From positions 19,279 through 83,278 of the forward strand of contig WTXG01000163.1 in assembly GCA_022496185.1 (NCBI GenBank): 64,000 nucleotides of DNA. The letters run 5' to 3'. This document shows positions 58,048 through 64,000 of the stretch, one piece after another. The notes beneath the pieces are model-generated. The model had not been told where the DNA came from. It searched no databases and saw only the letters and a list, made by a program, of their open reading frames with translations. The translations under genes and the position numbers were made by a program. The first letter of the stretch is position 1, and each line of letters starts with the position of its first letter. The DNA is from Multifurca ochricompacta. Lineage: Eukaryota > Basidiomycota > Agaricomycetes > Russulales > Russulaceae.

Positions 58048-58945
58048 TCAACGAGTAAAGGACCCTTGCGTGATGCCCAGATCATTCAACCTGCCCGTTT
58101 CCAAATCGTACACGAGCCCATGTACCCACAGGTTTTTCCTTCCCGACTCCCACGCTGCACGCACGGGAGTAGCATTCACCACGTTCGCCACTTGTACACG
58201 TACGTTCTCCTCGACGAGCTTCCTGATGGCCTTCGGCGTGGAAGCCCCTTGGAGGTCGAGTGAGCGGGCGAGGGAGGTGAGCGGTGCGAGCCAGCGCGCA
58301 AGCGGCGTCGTCGGAGGTGCGATTTTACCAGAGGCTGCTTCGAGGCAGGCCAAAGCGCCTCCACAGTTTGTGTGGCCGACGACGAGAACTGTGTGAAGGT
58401 TTCGTAATGTGGGGTAGGTGTGAAAAAAATACAAATAAAAGAAAACGTACTGTGCTCGATGCCGACTACCTCTACGGCATACGTGATCACTGAAAGCACG
58501 CTATCGTCATCCGGATGGATTTGACTGTATGGCAAAGCCGGATACATAAGCATATACGGCAAAGAATTACAAAATCCATGTGAAAAAAAAAATAGATAAG
58601 GGGTGCGAGAAAATAAGAAAGATTGGGGGTGGAGATTAGGGATTAGGGAGTGTACACGTACTTGGCAATGTTGCGGTGGACGAAGATATCGCCTGGTCGC
58701 GAGGCTGTAAGGACGCTCTCGGGTACACGCGAGTCAGAACATCCGAGCCAGAGCACCTGCATATAGAGAGTCAGAGCGGGGGGGAAATGTTCCCTGGTTT
58801 TTGTCACCGCATGATGAAAGTAGGTGCTACATACCTTGGGAGACTGGCCTTGAGCCGACTTCTCGAAGAAGTCTGGATCGGCTTTATTCACCGCATCCAC
58901 CCACTGATCGTTATTGGAGAATAGCTTTGCAAGAGTCGTGTCCAT
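58048..58945 (-). CDS. Beta-carbonic anhydrase
   Basis: The exons (minus) are 58945-58835, 58756-58662, 58524-58451 and 58388-58048, total 621 nt, 206 residues. Introns of 78, 137 and 62 bp are GT-AG and keep frame. It interconverts CO2 and bicarbonate. The zinc ligands are visible: Cys and Asp in LGCSDSRVPES, and His and Cys in VGHTNCGGA. Other family motifs are PGDIFVHRNIAN and HGLVYDLETGRL. The chosen ATG gives MDTTLAKLFSNNDQWVDAV, a normal fungal start. The frame stays open upstream to ATGs at 59239 and 59290 and adds an Arg/Ser/Ala-rich stretch (MPSRVATAAIKGASAP...), possibly a mitochondrial presequence or just leader. A His-rich run at 58953-58990 in that extension reflects a CAC/CAT microsatellite. 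Confidence 0.92.
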
Positions 58946-59290
58946 CGAAATCGATTGACGATGGTGGTGGTGGTGTTGGTGGTAGTGATGATGGTGACGC
59001 AAATTATAGAAGGACTCTTGGAAGAATAAATAATCGGAAGCTCGTCGGTTTGTTCTCGCTGGGGAAGAAGATAAAGCTAATGATACTGAAGGGGTAGTGA
59101 CCTGAATTCCACAAGGCTGTGTTACGACAGTGGGCGGTGATATAGCACACGGTCGCAAAGACCTGGTACCAGTGGGGCAACTGAGGGCGATTGGAGCGCT
59201 TGCTCCTTTAATTGCGGCCGTGGCCACTCTTGACGGCATTTTCGAGCTCGAGGTTGCATTCTGGTTGGACCAATTTTGCAATTTTGCCAA

Positions 59291-60530
59291 GCTGAAGGAG
59301 GTAAAAAGCAGGCGCGGAGGCGGAAGATCGCGTCGTTCATTCTCGGCAATTCGGCAAATTATCGGTTCCGACCGGAATCGAGCCGAAGCCGAACTGGAGT
59401 TGAGTGAATGAGTGAGTGAGTGAGTGAGGACTATGTTTTCTATGAAATTATTATCAGAAAAAGGACGTGCGTCTCCCTATTCTTATCTCAGACCCGTAGG
59501 CAACAAAATATTTCGCGAGATGCGATGTTCTATTCAACCAATACAAGCGCGTTCTCTGCAAGGGACAGACAGAAAGATGCAGTGTCATCGTGATACGCTC
59601 GTAAAAGGCTCATTGACATGTTACTCACCTTACGACGATCTCTTGGTTTTCTTTGGGCTTAGCGTCCTCTTCGAAATATTGCCGGGCGATGACGAAAATA
59701 TAACGAACTGGCAGTCGTTCTTTCTGCTCCTGAGCTGGGCTGTACCCAGCTTCTTTTTTTTTATTTTTTATTTACCTTCGTCAACGGTCACGTATTTGCG
59801 TCTAAAAAAGCGCACAACCCTGGCCCGTTGAACGTGACATGACCCATTTCTGCTATCGTGGGGGCTATAGACAAAAAAAAAACATCCCATCTTTCCAAAA
59901 AGGCGCCGAAACCTGACTATGGGATATAAGGAAAAATAACATCTTGGTAGGTTGGCGCTCCGTGTCGGTATGCCGGAAGCGCCACAGCAGCGGAGATCGT
60001 AGCGGGGCGGTGCTGGTAAATTCCATGTTTTCCTTAAAATATCGTGGGCTACATGCACTCCATCAGTGTTAAAAGATGAACAAGGCACGACGAAAGTCGG
60101 ACGAACCCAAGAGCGTGGGAAACAGTGACCTTACGATCAATGGGATCAAATCGAGTCCACCCGGGAGCTTGGCTGTCCAGTTCCCATCACCATCAACCCG
60201 ATTATTACCGGCCCGTCTCAGCACCAAGGTCCCAAAGCGACGTCGCAGTGTCAATGCTAATCTTCGAAGGCCCATGCAATATCGAATAACGAGAACAGCC
60301 CGTAAAAGCCTTTTCTTTTTTTCCCCTTCTTTCTTTCTCCTTTTGGGTGCCCCCGCGGCGTTTCATCCCAATCGATAACTACACAACGCTTTTTTTCCAT
60401 TTAGCTCACTGCGTGTGGCGTAGCCTGATTCGAGGATCGCGGATCACTTCGGTCTGCGTTATTATTTATTACTAAAAGGCTGCGGGTGGTGGTTCAACAT
60501 GGAATGGTCCTCCGGGGTTTTTCACACGGG
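59291..60530. other. Long intergenic region
   Basis: I see no supported gene in this 1.2 kb. There is a GAGT repeat at about 59403-59428, and short frames such as 59424-59831 lack motifs. Poly-T/A stretches near 59753-59770 and 59871-59882 are the only notable features. Confidence 0.5.
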
Positions 60531-60655
60531 GACCATCTCCTCACTATCACTTAGTAGTAGTTACTGGGGACCCGTAGACTGGTAACCGCACGACTTGGGC
60601 AAAGCCGTCCGTGCAAGCGCATCAATAAATTCAGTTTCAAAGAAAACAAAAAGAC
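60531..60655 (+). repeat. LINE 3' tail remnant
   Basis: TAACCGCACGACTTGGGCAA, GTGCAAGCGCATCAATAAATTC and the A-rich end resemble the 3' end of the LINE at 8618 (TAGCCGCATGATTGGGC, GCAAGTGCGTCAATAAACTC) and of the truncated copy at 30106. Orientation is plus. No coding part is attached. Confidence 0.6.
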
Positions 60656-60803
60656 GGGATTCCATTACGGCAATGTCGTGCTCTAGATTGCTGGCAGCGG
60701 CTGAAAGTCTTTATTAAAGGCGGTGCATCGTTGCGTTACAAAGAGTGGTGCCCTAGGGCTCGAGCGCAACCCCGCCCTTGCACTACTTCTCCTGTACTGT
60801 ATC

Positions 60804-62282
60804 ATGGCAAAGGAAACCGTCACCTTCGAATCTTCGTCGTTCATAGGTAAGACGTCGTCAGCCTTCCCTCTATGCCGTTCCGATGACATCCTCTTTCCGA
60901 GCAGGCGTGCCATTACTGGCGATCCTTTGTAGGCGTTGGGCACACTCATTCACAGAGCATTCGTGAATCTTTGAACAGTGAACGCCTTTCTTTTCGGGGT
61001 CATAAGCCAACAATTGTTTTCATACTGTATTAGCGGTAGGTTCCATCGTTGGTCAAATTTTCTTTATTTTATTTTTTACACGATTGTAGGTTTCAAGGAC
61101 TTGAGACATATAAAGTGGGGCATTCGTACCAAGCGCTCTATCTCAACTCACCCCTTGGTAGAATCTTTGTCATCACGCAGTTTGCTGTCGTTGCTGTCCA
61201 AAGTACCGTGTATGCCTCCTTGCTATTTTTTAGAGTTCGAGGCTATTCAAGCCGACTGACGCTGGTTACAGGATTTGGAATATGGCTTGGCTTATCTTGT
61301 AAGTTTCTGACCTATTTTCGAGTCTATGTCTGTGAAATCGACTTTCATTTATAGCGTTTTAGAACACGATAGGTCTTCCAATCTAAAAGGTTTGTTTAAT
61401 ATCACGAGACAGTGTGTGGCTACTCATCCCCCTTCTCAAGCGTCCATATGGCAGCCACCTGTCAGCTCGTTCTGTCAATGCATTCTTGTTCTGTTAGCGA
61501 ACTTATTCTTCGCTTCTCGGTTTGTTGGTTTCTGATACACTGGTTGATGATGCCTGACAATTTGTTTCTTATCGATCCACAGTATTCACCGTCTAACAAA
61601 GAGTCGCCTTCAGAGTTACCTAGTCATTACATTTTCCACCCTTGCCTTCATATTCGGTATGGCTACGATACTAATGACTTGGAATTGGAAAAAATCGTAA
61701 GGCTATCACACCAAACAACCATCGACTGTGCTAAATATCTATGTACCCAAGACCCATCGAATCAATTCGCCTCACTCCCCCACGCAAAGCTATGTCGGTT
61801 GTCTGGCATGGGTTACAAGCCATCTCCGAATCCCTTATCACACGCACGTACACTTCCATTGATCACCTTTGAAAGCGCAACTAACGGTTCTCCTTACAAC
61901 ACTAGTCTTCCTTTGCCGTGCTCTTCTAAAGGCCCGTAGTGGCCTTCATAAGTCAGACCGCATTGTGAAATGTCTCGTCCGTAGCGTCATACAGGTTGGA
62001 TTCTTTGCCACGCTCTGGGCTGTCGCAGGATTAGGGACATGTCTCCTTGTGCCACGATCAACCGTTTATACGGTCTTTGAGATGACCGTGGGCCCGATAT
62101 ACACGCATGTGAGCGGGTTTTTTTAACTCGTAAATCATCTCATGTCCCGAGAAAAAAATGGTGTTCAGATGATATATGACACACTTTTGTCCCGCACCCG
62201 GCTTCGTGAACACATGGCTGAACCCAGTCAACTTGAAATGGGGTTGCCCGCCATCACCATGGAGGTATGGTACTTGACTTAA
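60804..62282 (+). CDS. DUF6534 multi-pass membrane protein (model uncertain)
   Basis: The start ATG at 60804 (MAKETVTFESSSF) is followed by an intron from about 60847 to 60979 and an exon NAFLFGVISQQLFSYC. Then come hydrophobic exons with LNSPLGRIFVITQFAVVAVQ and RLTLVTGFGIWLGLS (to about 61300), LVLLANLFFASR (about 61485-61519), RLTKSRLQSYLVITFSTLAF (61582-61701), SGLHKSDRIVKCLVRSVIQV with FATLWAVAGLGTCLLV (to about 62108) and, after an intron ending at 62168, MIYDTLLSRTRLREHMAE to the stop at 62282. This order, and the final NSLL/SR..LRE-like motif, fit the DUF6534 family of seven-helix-like proteins that is expanded in Agaricomycetes, function unknown. One transmembrane segment after the first exon pair seems to be missing and some junctions are ambiguous, so the gene may be partly degraded. 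Confidence 0.65.
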
Positions 62283-63592
62283 ATAAAAATGGACCCATCA
62301 CGTGACTGAATGAAAGCACCAAACAAGCGTACCTTACGAAGCAAAGCGATCATCACCGAACAAGACCGTTTCCGTCGTAACGATCGGCACACCGACACCC
62401 AACGGTTTAGGTTCTAGAGGCGACTGTACAGACCAAATTTCGGAATTCGAATGTGCTCCGGTTGGACAGTCAGGCGCTCGCTATGAGTTCTCGTATGCGT
62501 CGTATCAAACGAAATTCTGAAGCGAAGGACGGTAATTAGTGGCCTTTTTTTTTTTTTTTCACTTCACATGCGGTCTTTCACATTGTTTAGGAAAATTACT
62601 TATAACGAGTCGTCCATTAAGTGGCCTTTCCTCTTCACCGTAGATGTACGTATACCGGCGATAGAAAATAATCTTTTGCTCGAATACCTACCCACTGGTG
62701 CTAAAGAGACGTCATACTGGTTGCGCGTCGACTACCACCACTGCTAACTCAGGAGACAAATACCATGTTCGTGTAAATTCCATCTAGATTACAGTAACCC
62801 ATACAAGGTTTTTGTTTGCCCACGATGACTGACCTTATTGCCTCCCTAAACCGTCGCGATGAATGTTACGTGTGTTGCAAATACATCGTTAGTTGTTGAT
62901 GCGCGATCTCTGACAAAAAGCTCGTCATGATCACAGGAGTGAGAACATGCGTCAAAACACCATGCTGGTCTACGGATCCAATCGCAGTGAGTGCGAGCCA
63001 AAGTGTTCCCGAAAGAAGAGGAGAAGAGAATAAGAAGAGGGCCCGAGATAACTAGGACTTTGAACGGGTGTGTTGTGCCTGTATTCGAATGGTAGTCATA
63101 AAAAATGAGGGTGAAGATCAGTCGGCTCTAGAGAGGAAGGAACAGCTTGGTCGTCTCTGGGCTCAACGAACTAATGTTCCCACTTAGTCCTTCCTGCTGC
63201 CCGTGTGCGGAAGGCCAGCTTTGGGCCCTGTTGGATACCAATCCGTGGTGAGTATGTTCCCAAGCAAAGGAGAGAGGCAGAGTGGAACAGGGAGACAGAG
63301 GATGAGGAGCCCCAGGTAACCTAAAGACTACGGACTTGAGGGTTTGTTGTTGTGTTTGTGCTGCGAATTTGGGAAAACGCTGCTTGTTGGCTTCGTTAAC
63401 CTTGTACTTGACGTCATCGAGGTTTACTTCAGAGAGAGAGAAAACCGTTCAATTTCTGATTTATATGCTGGTCCTACAAGCATCATATGTACTTGTGGAG
63501 GACCAGGTGAAGAAGTGGTATGAAAGCAGTAGAACTGAAGATGAATTTGGAAGAGGATGAAGCTGGGCGAGAGACAAATAGGACAAGGAAAG
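62283..63592. other. Long intergenic region
   Basis: No gene is supported across 1.3 kb. A T-run sits at 62545-62560. The segment around 63000-63300 contains two related GAGAAGAGAATAAG-like and GGAGAGAGGCAGAG purine stretches. Nothing else is recognisable. Confidence 0.5.
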
Positions 63593-63665
63593 ATGCTTTC
63601 CGGGCCGCCTGCCCATCATTACCTCTCTGTCGTCACTTCTCTGTCTGTCCATCCTTCTTTGTCTT
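63593..63665 (+). repeat. Fragment of the CHAT-promoter LTR-like family
   Basis: TGCTTTCCGGGCCGCCTGCCCATCATTACCTCTCTGTCGTCACTTCT matches 22180-22235 and 39835-39890. Only about 70 bp are kept and no ends are present. Confidence 0.6.
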
Positions 63666-63882
63666 GAACCACCACCATCAAGCTTGAGCCCTGCTCGCTT
63701 TGGTGTGTTTTTAGTCTAGATAGTTGTGAATACCAAGCCTTTTCTAAGTCCACTCACTGTGCACACATTCTGTGCATAAGTACCTTCACTGATATGTCTG
63801 GGGCAATGCCTCCAACCCTCTGATGGTGTTGTCTGCTGTGTTGACCCTGTCAGTCCAACCTGTCCAGTGGTTGGAGTGGCTG

Positions 63883-64000
63883 TAGTGATTGTCAAGGGTT
63901 TTCTACCTGTGCAGGTAAGTGCCATGGGTTTTGCCAGGTATGGGTATGGGTATATGGCTCCCAACCCATGGAAACCTGTACCTGTGCAGTGGGTTTGGCA
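63883..64000 (+). mobile_element. Left end of another hAT-like element (cut by window end)
   Basis: From TAGTGATTGTCAAGGG at 63883 to the window edge it aligns with 7725-7842, including the GGGTATGGGTATGGGTATATGG tract and GCTCCCAACCCATGGAAACC. The candidate 8-bp duplication on this side is AGTGGCTG (63875-63882). The other end is outside the window. Confidence 0.65.

Noticed and set aside
60683..60949. An 88-codon minus-strand frame between the LINE tail and the DUF6534 gene
   Set aside because: It overlaps the first exon and first intron of the DUF6534 gene on the opposite strand and has no recognisable motif.

Overview
This window looks like nuclear DNA of a basidiomycete fungus, probably an Agaricomycete. 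The evidence is the set of short GT-AG introns (about 50-140 bp), a 13-exon family GH5_12 glycosidase, a fungal beta-carbonic anhydrase, a DUF6534 membrane protein, Ty1/copia elements primed by half of an initiator tRNA, an endonuclease-RT-RNase H LINE and an expanded family of TPR-CHAT proteins. The genus cannot be named from sequence alone.

Layout. 1-7523: a retroelement LTR-like fragment, then a plus-strand Ty1/copia element (5' LTR truncated, 3' LTR complete) whose leader carries a solo copia LTR with a 5-bp target duplication. 7717-20818: a four-level nest. A non-autonomous hAT-like element (8-bp duplication AATGTACT) contains a minus-strand LINE (about 13-bp duplication), which itself contains a complete minus-strand copia element (duplication CCACT) and a solo gypsy-like LTR (duplication CTAGG). 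21.0-53.1 kb: a tandem array of four TPR-CHAT genes, all plus strand, called A to D here. A has a 1-bp frameshift. B and D are intact. C has two 1-bp deletions and a nonsense codon. Every copy has a 13-nt first exon and a 76-78 bp intron, and every copy has an LTR-like segment in its promoter. Units A and C also carry a duplicated 4-kb tail with a C2H2 zinc-finger-like gene and a copia RT fragment. Only unit A has a hAT MITE and a 5'-truncated LINE copy in that tail, so unit C supplies the empty sites. 53.3-64 kb: a quieter single-copy region with a GH5_12 steryl/sphingolipid glucosidase-like gene, a damaged nucleotidyltransferase-like gene, beta-carbonic anhydrase, a DUF6534 gene, a LINE 3' tail, and at the edge another LTR-like fragment and the start of another hAT-like element.

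How it fits together. The housekeeping-type genes sit to the right. The TPR-CHAT array is embedded in transposon debris and appears to evolve by segmental duplication, gene conversion and point decay, while its C-terminal protease-like domain (His and Cys both present) stays nearly constant and its repeat region varies. This resembles a sensor-plus-effector protease family, but that function is inferred. The array, its LTR-like promoter and its mosaic copies are the most interesting part of the window.
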